Below, one piece after another: positions 23,560-33,734 of a DNA stretch of 64,000 bases. The notes under the pieces are model-generated. The model was given only the letters and a program-made list of their open reading frames with translations. It was not told the origin of the DNA and ran no database searches. Each line of letters begins with the position of its first letter. Positions within the stretch are counted from its first letter, which is position 1. Made by a program: the position numbers and the translations under genes. Source of the DNA: Hetaerina americana (Eukaryota > Arthropoda > Insecta > Odonata > Calopterygidae); the NCBI GenBank assembly GCA_022747635.1, contig JAKTNV010000012.1, positions 1,501,001 to 1,565,000 on the forward strand, given 5' to 3'.

Positions 23560-24660
23560 GCCTGTCGTCATTCCTTATACACTGGGCGGCCTGTGCCATC
23601 ACTTTGCCCTTTGATTACGCGTGGCCCTCCCGACACTGGCGTACACTCGAACGCCAAAAACAGGTCTCCAAGGAGCACCATGCTCCTCGCAGCGCATTTA
23701 TTTCGCGAGACGTCGAGGTCACAATCAAAAAAAAACATCACGTGCTTAATGCCCCCAGATCTGGGACGGTATGTGCGTTTCATGGAGCTTAGCTGCGAAG
23801 CCGCACCACGAGCGAGACTCGTCCCCACGAAGCCCGAGTATTGAAACGAACGAAGGAGCGACCATTCGATAGCCCGTGCACCACCGTGTCCCCCGCTCGG
23901 GTATAACCGGCCCACTGGCTCTGGTGCGGGGCAGGGAGAGGGGTTGGCGTGGAGCTGCGAAAGTGCGGGAGTGTCAGGACGGAAGCCGTGCCGTAACACT
24001 TTCCCTTTTTCGGGCCGTCATCTGGAGCGGGCGCTGGTGGTCGCGGGGATTCGGTGTATTTTTTTTGGGGGCTACCATCAGCCTTACATCGCCGCCGAGT
24101 TCCCTCTGCGGGGGGGGGGCAGAGGGAGTGGCCGGACCAGAGATTCTGGTCGGCCGTCCGCGGCCGGGGGCTTTGGCCAGAGGAGCCGCGGGACGCGACA
24201 GGTTGTCGCCGGTCCGGGGATCAATCGACCCGAGAGCGCATATCCCTCGCGTCTCCCGCCGGGCGCATTAGAATCCGAGCTAGTCGCCCCCTCCCCTCCC
24301 CACTATCGCCCGCGAATAACTGTACCCTCTCCCGTCCGCCATTAGCTTCCTCCCAGGCGGTCACCCTCCCCCCATCAAAGCCTCGAGGTGTCTCCCGGGA
24401 GGTCTGGTCCGCGACACCCGTTACGCGTCTTCGCTGCCACGCCCGCTCTCCCTCCCACTCCGCCCGCCCGTCCGTAGGGGTCATCTGCCGTCTTAATACT
24501 CCCGGGATAACCTAAACAACGGCGAGGTAGTCGCCCTGCGCCCCCGAATCCCATCCCCCGCGGTAACCACCCCTCTCCTCACCCGAATCACGATCGTGGA
24601 AACCACTCTTGCCCCCTTGGCCTCCGCCTGCTTGGCTTGTTGGGTTCGGTTGTTTTTCTT
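23560..24660. other. Strong GC/CpG-rich block
   Basis: This is the longest GC-rich block in the window, with many CpG steps and G runs (24111-24119). All three plus frames stay open between about 23876 and 24515 (131, 133 and 153 codons), and a 143-codon frame lies on minus at 23568-23999. Simultaneous open phases argue that these are products of base composition. A CpG-island promoter or a non-coding first exon is possible; I see no TATA box, splice pair or protein domain to decide it. Confidence 0.4.
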
Positions 24661-26084
24661 TTCTTAGGTAATTGCTTCGTTGTACCTCGTCAAATCAATT
24701 CCATTTATTTTTTTTCGGGCATTAAAATTTTCTCCTGAGTCTTTTGAGAAGTTTTCTAAGCGATTGAACGCCACGAGAGTTGAGGCGGAGGAGATGAGTT
24801 GAAATGCCTGCCGTAGTATTCAGGTCGGAGGCGCACAGGGTCGGCAACCGAAAGTTTGGTTGGATGTTTCGTTTAGTTATTGACGTTAGGTGGAGTGTTT
24901 ATACCATAGCTGTGGGAGCACGCGAAAGCGAATTTCTCCAAAAAATTGGAAGAACTGAACTTCACGGCGCGTAAAATATTTTGATCTAAAAATCAAATTT
25001 AGCTTTTGATGCTGCTTCTAATCGGAATCCGGGTCGGAATTGATGAAAAGAAATTTCGGATATTTTTGGTCTTTCTAATGATCATCCTTCGCATTGAAGG
25101 AAATCCGGAATGGTGACGGCAAATTTTTAACTCAGAACTGACATATTTACACGGGTGTGCATTTATTATCATTCGTTTTCGTTTTGAGTTTTAGTAGCGC
25201 TCCCAGCTAATATCTTAACACGCCACGGACCCTTAACGTAATTACTCCAGAAATTTACATCCGCATATTTCCCAACAAAATAATGTGCTTTATATGGCCG
25301 TGGAAGAAACCTATTGGAAGTATTACTGTAAGTGATGATCGATCCGTGGATGACGGACGTCCTAGCTGCATGCTATCGCTCGGCTGGCCACTCTTTCATT
25401 CTCTCCTGCTCCTTCACGCTCACGACTTCTATCTCTCGGGCCAGTTAATGCCTTTACATTTACATGTAATTCTGTCCATTTCCTTCAGTTTTATTCTTCA
25501 GGTAACTATAGTGTCTAATGCATGTGTCCCGTCAGTGCCCCTCTATATATAATAAATCGTCTTCCATAGGCTTTCTCTTCATCATTTGTTCAAGGTAACT
25601 CCTTCATTCCTTATTATGTCTGTCCATTTTTTTCATCATAATATTTCAGGTGCGTCCCAATCGATTTTCCCTTCTGCTTCTTTTCCCTTAGCGTCACAGC
25701 TCTTAGTCGCAGCCGTGTACGTTTTTTTTATCTTTTCCTTAATCACGTCCATCGTTGCCTTCCTAATGAAAAAAAACAAAGGGTGAACTCTGTGTTTGTA
25801 TTTTTACGGACATTTTTTATGTCTAGTGCTATGAGAAGTCCTCATACTTTCCTAAAATGGTATAGTTTTTGCCTATTCAATTCCGCTCACTACATATGCC
25901 CCTCTTAATTCGCATACTCGTACATCGCCGTTCGTTTAGCGGCATAAGAAAACTACCACTCAATTCATCCTCTTTCCATAGTCATGCTGTAGGAATTATC
26001 TTCCCTCACTCGTTTTATTTAACGTCATTAATTTATGAGGATCTCTTCAATCATCTACATGTTATGAATAAAAAGTATCGGGAA
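24661..26084. other. Unassigned sequence
   Basis: No recognised element. The plus frame 25586-25786 ends with LITSIVAFLM, a string that recurs as LITSIIAFLM at the end of the frame 26456-26692. The nucleotide match is about 28 of 30 bases (near 25742 and 26662), so a dispersed repeat is likely here, but its type is unknown. Confidence 0.35.
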
Positions 26085-26600
26085 AAGTTTCGGTTTATTT
26101 CAGATGTTGCTACAATGCCTCAATATTCTTCAAAGTACATCCCTTGAGCGTCGACACACATTTGCCAGTGGTTTTTAAACGACTCAAAGGCTCCCTGATA
26201 GGTGGATTCTGGAAGGTCCTTAAGGGTACGCGTGCAAGCTTCTTTGATGGTACTCGGGGTCCCATGGTTTAGTCCTTTGGGGGAGGATTTCACTTTTGGA
26301 AATAGGAAATAGTCTGCTCGTGCGAAGTCGGGTCTGAAAGGAGTTTGGGGAATCGTCTCGATGTCGTTGCGGAAGGTTTTCGCAAGCAGACAGTCGACTC
26401 TACTCTTGGTCGCCCGTCATGACCTTCGGGACAAGTTTAGCGCAGATCTTTCGCATTGCCGAATTTTCAGATATACCGGTGTGCACTGTCATCTTATCAA
26501 TGTGAATACGATCTGCGACCATGCTCATACCTAACCGACGGTCTGCAATTGAGCACTTTACGCACACGTCAGAGAAAATTTGTCATTGACGCTCCGTACG
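26085..26600 (-). mobile_element. Mariner deletion derivative with intact C terminus
   Basis: On minus an uninterrupted C-terminal transposase frame runs from about 26386 to a stop at 26120-26122. It reads ETIPQTPFRPDFARADYF (the block carrying the third catalytic Asp), FPKVKSSPKG, STIKEACTRTLKDLPE, and MCVDAQGMYFEEY before the stop. Upstream (26387-26560) DRRLGMSMVADRIHIDK and RKICAKLVPKVMTGDQ are readable. The junction GDQ to LLAK-like sequence is the same deletion as in the plus-strand copy at 6.4 kb, removing the first two catalytic Asp residues. The 3' end has CCCGATACTTTTTAT on minus, a probable terminal repeat, shared with the other copy. Confidence 0.85.
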
Positions 26601-26699
26601 AAAACTGCAGTATGCCTTTACACTTTCCGTGCATTCTCACGGGAACTTTTATAGTTTACTTAATCACATCCATCATTGCCTTCCTAATGTAAAACAACA

Positions 26700-27150
26700 T
26701 GCAATATAATGAACCTATCGACGTCTAGACTATCACTGATCACCGTAAGCTACCGTACTATCGCCCTAAAGCCGACTGTTGATTGCCCTGGACTGCTCTC
26801 TCTTTCTTCGATCTCAGGGTACCAACTCGATCCACCCACACCCACTCCCTACTCCATCTACCTATTCCTAGAATATCTTTCACCAAGCGCTCACCTTTAT
26901 ATCGCCTCTCCTCCCTTCTAAATTCACCCCCTCGCACTGTTTATCCTTTTTATTTATCATGTAAAAATTTCACCCCCAAAGCTTTATTCTAACAGTCAAC
27001 AAATTAAAAATCTCCCCTGTCCATGTTCGGTTCTCGTTGTTTATTGTTATGCTGTTATTGTATTTTTCCTCTTTCTTGTTTTTGTTATATTTTCCACTGT
27101 AAATTGGCGCTACTGCTGTATGAAAATAATGTTTTAAAATAAAATAAATA
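26700..27150 (+). mobile_element. Possible LINE 3' tail
   Basis: The sequence ends with a T-rich stretch, TTGGCGCTACTGCTGTATG, and then an AAATAAAATAAATAAGTAAG tail at about 27136, like the 3' UTR and tail of a non-LTR element. Upstream, degenerate plus-strand peptides give no secure reverse transcriptase motif. I consider it a candidate only. It could also be the 3' end of an unrelated transcript. Confidence 0.3.
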
Positions 27151-27242
27151 AGTAAGCGTGTGTGTTCCTGCAGGAAAAAATTTGATAATCATGGGGGATA
27201 GGAATGCGACGATAGGCGAAGGAAGGTATCTGGTGAGATCAT

Positions 27243-27273
27243 CTGATGATGACGGCCGTGCCGTCGAAACGTC
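27243..27273 (+). ncRNA. Hammerhead-ribozyme-like core
   Basis: CTGATGA (27243-27249) is followed by a perfect 6-bp helix, GACGGC (27251-27256) and GCCGTC (27260-27265), with loop CGT. GAAA follows directly at 27266-27269, then CGTC. These are the conserved CUGAUGA and GAAA boxes of the hammerhead with a stem II between them. The A of GAAA plus CGT gives self-complementary ACGT, which could act as a very short stem III, with C 27273 as the cleavage-site base. Very short stem III is known in hammerheads of Penelope-like elements and retrozymes. Against it: there is one extra T (27250) before stem II, and I cannot find a good stem I between the flanks. It is probably decayed or only a fossil core. 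Confidence 0.4.
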
Positions 27274-27314
27274 AAAACTACATATGTGGGTGTCCTTTCT
27301 TTGTTTTCCTATGT

Positions 27315-27333
27315 TTTAAAAATCTATGTAGTT

Positions 27334-27400
<67 letters not shown>

Positions 27401-27414
27401 CATAGATTTTTAAA
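27315..27414. repeat. 100-nt palindrome with (TA)n core
   Basis: A 23-nt arm at 27315-27337 is matched perfectly, inverted, by 27392-27414; key words are ATCTATGTAG and CTACATAGAT. The centre is a (TA)n run broken only by AC at about 27345. The whole stretch can fold into one near-continuous hairpin or extrude as a cruciform. It starts about 40 bp after the hammerhead-like motif. It could come from a hairpin-type rearrangement at a (TA)n tract, or be an assembly fold-back. Confidence 0.9.
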
Positions 27415-27512
27415 TATATATATATACATGTAAATAAATATATATATAAATATATATATATATATATGTATATGTATATGTGTGTGTGTGTTTGTGTGTG
27501 TGTGCGCACATA
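27415..27512. repeat. Compound (TA)n/(TG)n microsatellite
   Basis: ATATATATATACATG leads into interrupted (TA)n, then TATGTATATGTATATG, then TG repeats up to TGTGTGCGCACATATAT. The alternating purine-pyrimidine run makes it Z-DNA-prone. Open frames over 27316-27843 are repeat translations, not genes. Confidence 0.9.
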
Positions 27513-28534
27513 TATCTGTGTTGTTTTTTGTGGGTGAGGCCAGTTGCTGTAGTAATAGCCTCAATCCCGCCCACCGCTGTCTCTTCGCCGATCCCGCCCA
27601 CCGCTGTCCCCCACCCCGCACTCGCGGCCTCCGAGGAAAGAAAAGACCGCGACCCCATTTGTGTGCTCGTCGTGTTCTTCCACCCCCGCCGCTCGCTCTC
27701 TCCCCCGGCCTCGCCCCTCTGCAACCGAGGGACGCAACGCGTGGGCTGCTGCAGGGTAGGCTCTGCATTTGAGAAAGATGCAGGTCACGGAGGAAGTGAG
27801 ACCCAGTCACGCTCAGTCGGAGTATCGAGCGCCGGCACGTCAATTGTTGTTGAAAATGTTGAAATGAAATCGAATAGTTTTTCTCGAGTTCTTTTCAGTA
27901 TTAGTACGTGTAGTGTGGTAAAATTAGTTCCCGTACATTTTGATCTTAGATCTGTTTAGGCATGTGCGCGAGGAGTTGGATTTCAGACATTCGCGAGTCG
28001 AAAAGTTTTCTCCGGGGGTCAGCAACAGTTCGTGGGTGAATCTGTTATTCGTGTTCCACGGTTGGATTCAAAAGTGTTTATCGAGACGCCAGTCGCGAAA
28101 TTCGAGTAGACGTGAGCAATTCTACGCGTGAACGTTAGCTGATCCCGAATGAACCCATTCGCCGTGAATATTCACCCGTTAAAAGTGAAGTTGATGCCAG
28201 TTCTTCCGCCTAATCCAATCGATAAGCCAAAGAGGTGGACTGATTCAGTGTGTTGGATTTTCTACGAATTAAAGTTCTCAAAATTAACTTTTGAAAAAGT
28301 ATACCTGTCGTCCGTGGGCAACATTTTTATGAATGAAAATATGATCGCCAATCTTCGTGAACTTTTGACTTATTGATTAATGACATCTTATGAACGCCAT
28401 CTTCAGCTATTTAATTCAATGTTCTTTCCCTTATCCTACGTTCTGAGATGCGTGCTCCTTCCCAGATAATTTGCACGCATAAGAATTTATTTAAATGGGA
28501 CTGTGCTATCGAATTATATATGTATTTGTATAAT

Positions 28535-28540
<6 letters not shown>
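27513..28540. other. GC-rich block and unassigned flank
   Basis: 27540-27830 is GC-rich and carries two copies of CCCGCCCACCGCTGTC about 30 bp apart (near 27567 and 27593). From 27800 to 28150 the sequence has moderate GC and a CTCAGTCGG near 27810, which resembles the arthropod initiator (TCAGT). No matching downstream element sits at the usual distance. It could be a promoter and 5' leader; no conserved coding exon follows that I can recognise. Confidence 0.3.

Positions 28541-28582
<42 letters not shown>
28541..28582. repeat. (TA)n microsatellite
   Basis: About 21 uninterrupted TA units, flanked by AT-rich sequence with TATATACGCATATATTTACG on the right. Confidence 0.95.
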
Positions 28583-28584
<2 letters not shown>

Positions 28585-28867
28585 CCCGTATATATACGCA
28601 TATATTTACGTATGCTGTGCACAATCAAAAGAGTAATCGCAAAAGAAAATACTTTAAAAACTACTATAATAATATACTATAATAAAATACTATAAAAAGT
28701 CATCCTCAGGTGGTATTTGTATGTCAAAGCCTAGGTCGTGAATAATAAAATATTTGTGGAAGAACAAAGTAATTTCTTTTCAGATATGAATCGCTTTCAT
28801 AAAGTGACTCCTCAAACCATTCCATTCATCAGAAGAGTTTTTCCAGTGTAACTTGGATAGCAGATAT

Positions 28868-28900
28868 ACGAGGCTTGTCCGTTCAGTAGACTTTTTACAA
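28868..28900 (+). repeat. Orphan mariner terminal inverted repeat
   Basis: ACGAGGCTTGTCCGTTCAGT lies next to a TA dinucleotide (28865-28868), as expected for the outer end of a mariner element, which inserts at TA. It matches, inverted, the end of the mariner at 9013-9026. The following 200 bp show no transposase, and I could not find a partner repeat, so this is a lone end or an eroded short derivative. Confidence 0.5.
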
Positions 28901-29529
28901 TATTTTTTCAGAGAAAAACACGTTTATTGGCAATTAATTGTGCATCGTATTTAGGCGTTAATGTAGTTATATCAATACTAGTTCACCGACTGAAGCCTGC
29001 CTCTTTTAGGCCAGGGTTTCAATCTATTTTCCCTGTACCACCCGCAGCCTCCCAGGAATATCGGGTATCTGTACCAAGACGCCCGTTTACAGGCATTGAA
29101 ACACTTAATTAACCCAATCTCCATAGCGGTAACGTCTCCGCAGAGCTTTGGGTCCAGTTGCTTTCATACCCCGTTGAATCGTGGGGGAAATTTGCCTTGG
29201 AACCGTTAAAGGAATCGCAGTCTTACCCCGAGTGAACTTCCGTGAGTAGGAAAGAAACGGCCCTAGGATTGATTACGCATGAGTATGACGATACTTAAAA
29301 AGTATCTTCCTCGGCTGTGTGTACCATATCATACTGTTCATATGTTAGGAATGCATGCGGGGGAAAATAATTAGTCCTAAGTAATATAGGATTGTAGGTT
29401 GTAGGTCCTGTGGGCTGTTGGTGGGGTGCTATAAAATCAGCTTCGAGGGCCACTAAAACGATCATCGGTTTTAAATCAAATGATAATGACGAAACGGTGA
29501 CACTTTTGCCCAGATAATGATTCACTCAA

Positions 29530-29690
29530 GTCCTGAAGATGATGAGGTGGGCCGCGACCTGAAGGTGATGTGCAAGTGCATGGAAACCGGTCGTGTAACA
29601 CGAGCGTATCATTATCATCTGGCGGAAAAGTGTTGACATTTCGTCAGTAGTATGCTTGAATTCCACCATATCACGCCTGCAACTATGAAA
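29530..29690 (+). repeat. Repeat with CCTGAAGAT / CCGGTCGTGTA / CCATATCAC motifs
   Basis: Ordered motifs: CCTGAAGATGATG (29532), a second CCTGAAGGTGATG (29568), then GTGCATGGAAACCGGTCGTG (29577-29596), CATCTGGCGG (29617) and TTCCACCATATCACGCC (29661-29677). The order is the same as in the minus-strand copy at 17645-17860. Between the second CTGAAGG and GGAAAC, TGTGCA and TGCAT can pair, a weak echo of a hammerhead layout without the CTGATGA box. Identity of the parent element is unknown. Confidence 0.55.
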
Positions 29691-31863
29691 TTTGAGAAGA
29701 AATTATGGAAATAGTTGTTGAACGAGAACCAGTTATGAGTTAAGCGCCAGGCTATACCAAAATGGAATACTTTTCAGTGCGGAGGGAAGATATTTTTATG
29801 TATGAACTTAAAATTTTTCGCAAAATGTTCCGCGCAGAAATTTCCACGTAATAACTTCGGACCATAAAATTTCGTTCCAGCGGATCAGGGCCGGCAGACG
29901 AAGTTCCCTCTGCCCTTCTCGGATACTTGGGCCCCTAGGGAAAGGAAATCGTCCGCGTTCGGAGTCCGAGCATGGCGCTCGCGTCCCAAGTCCCCCCCCC
30001 TTTTGGGAGGAGTTTCTCTCCGCCGTACACACCCCGTCCGCTTCGCCCTGCCTCCCCCGCCATCCCCTTCTCCGCCCCTAAAACCGTGCCAGACCCCTCC
30101 TTCCTCCCCCCTTGACGGCGGCGACGCCTACCCCGGCGGTCCTCCGACGGCGGGCGCTCCCGCGGAGGTCCCCCCCACGTCCCTCCCTTATCTCTGCCCT
30201 CCATCTTATCCCGCCTTTCTCTCCCGCCCGCCCCACCACTCGCCCCTCCGGACTCCCACCCACTCCACACCCCCATCCTGGATTCGAACCTACCCTCTGC
30301 CGCCTCCCTCTCCTGTTGCCATATTGAGAGCCTCTCGCCAGCCGGTCGCACCGATGGAGTTGAACCTCTTCGGACACCTCCACCATTTAATTCCCATTCG
30401 CTTCCGAGAGTCCGAACGAGATTCCCTCGACCGAGGGGTTTGTTGGCTGCAATAGAAATGAAACTGCTCCAGCATTCAACCGTTAAGAGATTAGCGCGCA
30501 TCACCTGGCCTCGCGATAATCCATAATGGAAAATTGTTAGTGTTCTCTTTCCTTCGGCTGAAGACGTCGCCACGGGGCCCATTCGACCCTTAATTAAAGA
30601 TGTCGACGTGGTCGTAGCAGTGTTCACGTTTCACGCGTCTCAATCCATGAAAAAATGAGTCGAAGAGAAAAGGTCCCTCGATTCCCAAACAGCAGGGTGT
30701 TGAAATGACCTTCTCAATAATCTTATACATAGAGAATTTCATTGACTACTCTGAGCGCTGTAGTGCTATGCTGCTTGTGCAACAGGAAGAGGACGATTAT
30801 ACTTTGTTGATGTGATAGCGGATGGAACGGACAGCACGTCACCTCTGCCCTATTCCTTACTCCCTCTGCGGGGACGAGGCACGTTGCACACGAGAGAAAG
30901 GGATTCCGTGCGTCAAAGCAGGGGTGGGGTTGTAGATCGGAAGAGTCTCCCGGCGGGCGGGTCGCGTGGCCACGCGAGAGGAGTGGTGGGGGAGGGAATG
31001 GCCAGGACTGCAAGGAGTTGACGAGTGCGTACAGGGAAGATGGGGGCGGACAGGGAATAGAGGGGGATGGACAGGGAAGAGGAGAAGACAGAGAAGAGGA
31101 GAGGACAGGAAAGAGGGGGAGGGGGCTAATAGGATTCAGTGACGAGGTTCGAAACGGCACGAAAAGCGAGGGGAGATGGGAAAGGATGGAGATGCCATTG
31201 TTCCAAGCGGGGAGCCGGCTAGTGTCTGGAAGCTGCGAGTGGTGATAATGATGATGGTGATGCTGATCGGGAGGGGTGAGCGTTAAATCCCTTTAAGTGG
31301 TGCGAGGGCGTGGAGGTGTGATGGCGGGGGACCTCCGTGACCTGCCGGAGAGCAGGGAGGGGGGATCCCGTCTGACCAATCCGGCACTCGAAAGGCGGAA
31401 CTCAGGCGGCAAGTAATTTTGATAAATGGGTAGAAAAAGAGCAAATGAATTTATGTCACACGGGCGATTTGTATTTAATGGAGGGGAAGGCCTTAGGTGT
31501 TTCTCGCAATGAGTGCGTGGAGATTCGTAAGTGCTTCTACAATGTTCGCATTTTTCTATGATGAATATTCAATTTCCTACATTGGGTAAAGTTGAAGAAG
31601 TGCCCCGAGGCGCTCCAAGGAATATGTTAGGCGTTCCAGAAAATGCTACGAATTAAACAGGAAACCATTTAGTTATTGCCCATTAGAGGAAAATTAAACA
31701 TTCATAACACCTGTTATTCCGAGTGGTTTGTAATCACACTCCTTTACTTAAATTTGAGATTTAAATGATTCAAATAATGCCGAGTACTCCCTCATTATAA
31801 TAATAATATTTTATTAGATGCCCGTAGGTCCTAAGCCAATTATGTATAAACCATAAACATGGC
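29691..31863. other. GC-rich blocks and purine-rich tract, no gene supported
   Basis: 29870-30460 is a strongly C-rich/GC-rich block. It yields a 230-codon minus frame (29935-30627) and a 150-codon plus frame (30003-30455) over the same bases, so composition explains both. 31010-31130 is a nearly pure A/G tract with GACAGGGAA-type repeats, able in principle to form triplex DNA. 30820-31400 is also GC-rich. I recognise no domain in any frame. Confidence 0.4.
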
Positions 31864-32073
31864 AATCAACCCGAAGGTCGGCTTGGTAGGCGATGGTAGA
31901 GGTCACCCAACAGCGTGTGAAATTCACACATCAGGGAAGGATTTTCCTGTGGGGTTCGTAATCAGAAAATCGCACCGCTTATATTTTGGTGGAAATTTTA
32001 TGTCGCTCGGGATTTGAACCCAGGGATTTATGGCCACTTAAAGCTAGCAGTATCTAAGGAACTACCATCCTGT
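31864..32073 (-). repeat. tRNA-derived SINE, head and body
   Basis: On minus the element begins near 32073 with a tRNA-like head. The B-box GGGTTCAAATCCC is at 32009-32021 and a degenerate A-box lies around 32050-32065. It passes through a short AT-rich linker and ends in the body shared with 1029-1142 (GTGTGAAATTCAC, CGAAGGTCGG). This copy shows that the two parts belong together. tRNA-derived SINEs are transcribed by RNA polymerase III and moved by LINE machinery. No target duplication was found. Confidence 0.7.
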
Positions 32074-33734
32074 AATCAGGACGCGTATCTGTATCTGTAT
32101 CTGCGAAAGCAATCTCCTCTTACAGCTAATTAATTTAGCAAGAATTAGCCGATCCCTTGAATCTATGTGCCCTTCGGGAATGTGCATATTTTACTAAACC
32201 AATGAATTGGCTGAATGCAGACCATTCTGGAAATCTAAAAGGGGTCCAACATAGAAAATCGATTTCAATGTGGTGGTTTTTATGGAAATCTATGAAGACT
32301 GCTTTAATTTTCTAAGGAAAATGAGGATAATATTTTGGTTAATTCCCTGGAAGTCATTCTTAGCCTAACGTAATGTCATCCAAATCTTAGATCTGCTCCA
32401 CCGCCTAAGCTACGGCCCACTGCGATTCGGTGTTACGGAGGCCGTGCCTGAAGGCCCGGCCTTCTGAGCCGTCGCCGTCAGGTTCATGTGTAAGCATGAG
32501 AACTATTTTTATCGGCGCAGTTCGTTAAAATTACTTTCGTCGCCACCGTCAATTGAAATGCGTAACACTTATCAAAAGTACGAAACACAAGAGGACCGGA
32601 CAGCACAGAAGAAGAAGGAAGATAATTCGCAATTATAATTGCCAGTAGAATAAAATAAATAAAAATGAAGATTCGTCCAACATCTATCGGAAATGTAAAA
32701 ATGTTTTCGAGCTCAATTACAAATTCCCAAGCTGTTGCAATGTGTAAGCATTTAAGATCTATTCCAATTTTTCCAAGGCGTTTGCAGTCATCAATGTATT
32801 CGCCTGCTTTTTCGTGGAAACCACAAAAAAGCCCATCAGAGGGAATGATCGTCAGATGAATTTGATGATTTATAATGCGTGAGCACAGAGGTTTCACTAG
32901 GGGACGGTTTTAGGGTCCTTAGGCCAAAATAATAGCAGAAAAGCAGTGGTGAAAGTTCTTGTTGAGGCAAACTTCGTGTAAAAATATCGATCAGTTGAAA
33001 AAGTCAAAGAGCACCCCAAAAATCTTCCTTATGTTATTTCTAGGCATTCAGCGGGTGTCAAGTGTGGCGTAATCCTTTTTCTCCTGCATTTGCATTTGTG
33101 TCTCAGCATATGTGTCACTTATATGAATACTTGAACATAATAGCTCTTGTAAAGTATGAAGATTGCCCACTAATAATTGCGACTACTTCATTCGATAATT
33201 GGCGTAGTCATGAAGAAGGTGCGAAAGACTAAATTTCTTAGAAATCGTAGATTGAAATCAAACTCGAATGAACGCTATGACACCTCAAATCGCTTGCTTA
33301 CATTTGAGTGCAAAAACCTAATGTCAGTCTTCCTTTCAGCACTAGCTCCAATTCCTGGACAGGCATCAAGAGCCAGCTTTAGTTTTTAAAAAATACCTCG
33401 TATAAACTATGCTCATCCACATCAAAAGGATGTTGAGTATCTCTCAACACTCTTCGCTCCATTGTGAGCTTCTCATAAATATGGAGAAAAAGGATTCGTT
33501 GTATTTTACTTAGCTCTTTTTCCATGCTTTTTTTCCTGTTTACGACTGTTAATTTCCCTCATTACCAGTCCACGTTTTATGGATTTCGAGTCGAGTAAGG
33601 TCCACTACCTACTAAAAATTCCCAGAGGCTATATGATAGTTCTGAGGCCAAATGTAAGGTCGACATCCCCAAGGCCTATCCATACAAATTTCCGAATAGC
33701 CTAAAAATGTAGTCTCTCTCAAACATAGGTAAAA
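32074..33734. other. Unassigned sequence; one 137-codon frame of unknown status
   Basis: A minus frame at 32484-32897 (137 codons) lies in DNA of ordinary composition. It has a hydrophobic run, FIFIYFILLAIIIANYL, at about residues 77-93. It overlaps a 64-codon plus frame at 32665-32859. I recognise no family. Without GC bias it is a slightly better candidate than the other frames, but still weak. The short tandem GTATCTGTATCTGTATCTG lies at 32085-32103. Elsewhere nothing is seen. Confidence 0.3.

Noticed and set aside
27316..27843. 175-codon minus frame with Tyr-Ile repeats
   Set aside because: It translates (TA)n and (TG)n microsatellites and a GC-rich flank.
29935..30627. 230-codon open frame on minus, the second of several long frames in a GC-rich block
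   Set aside because: Gly/Arg-rich low complexity, with a 150-codon frame open on the other strand over the same bases; explained by composition.
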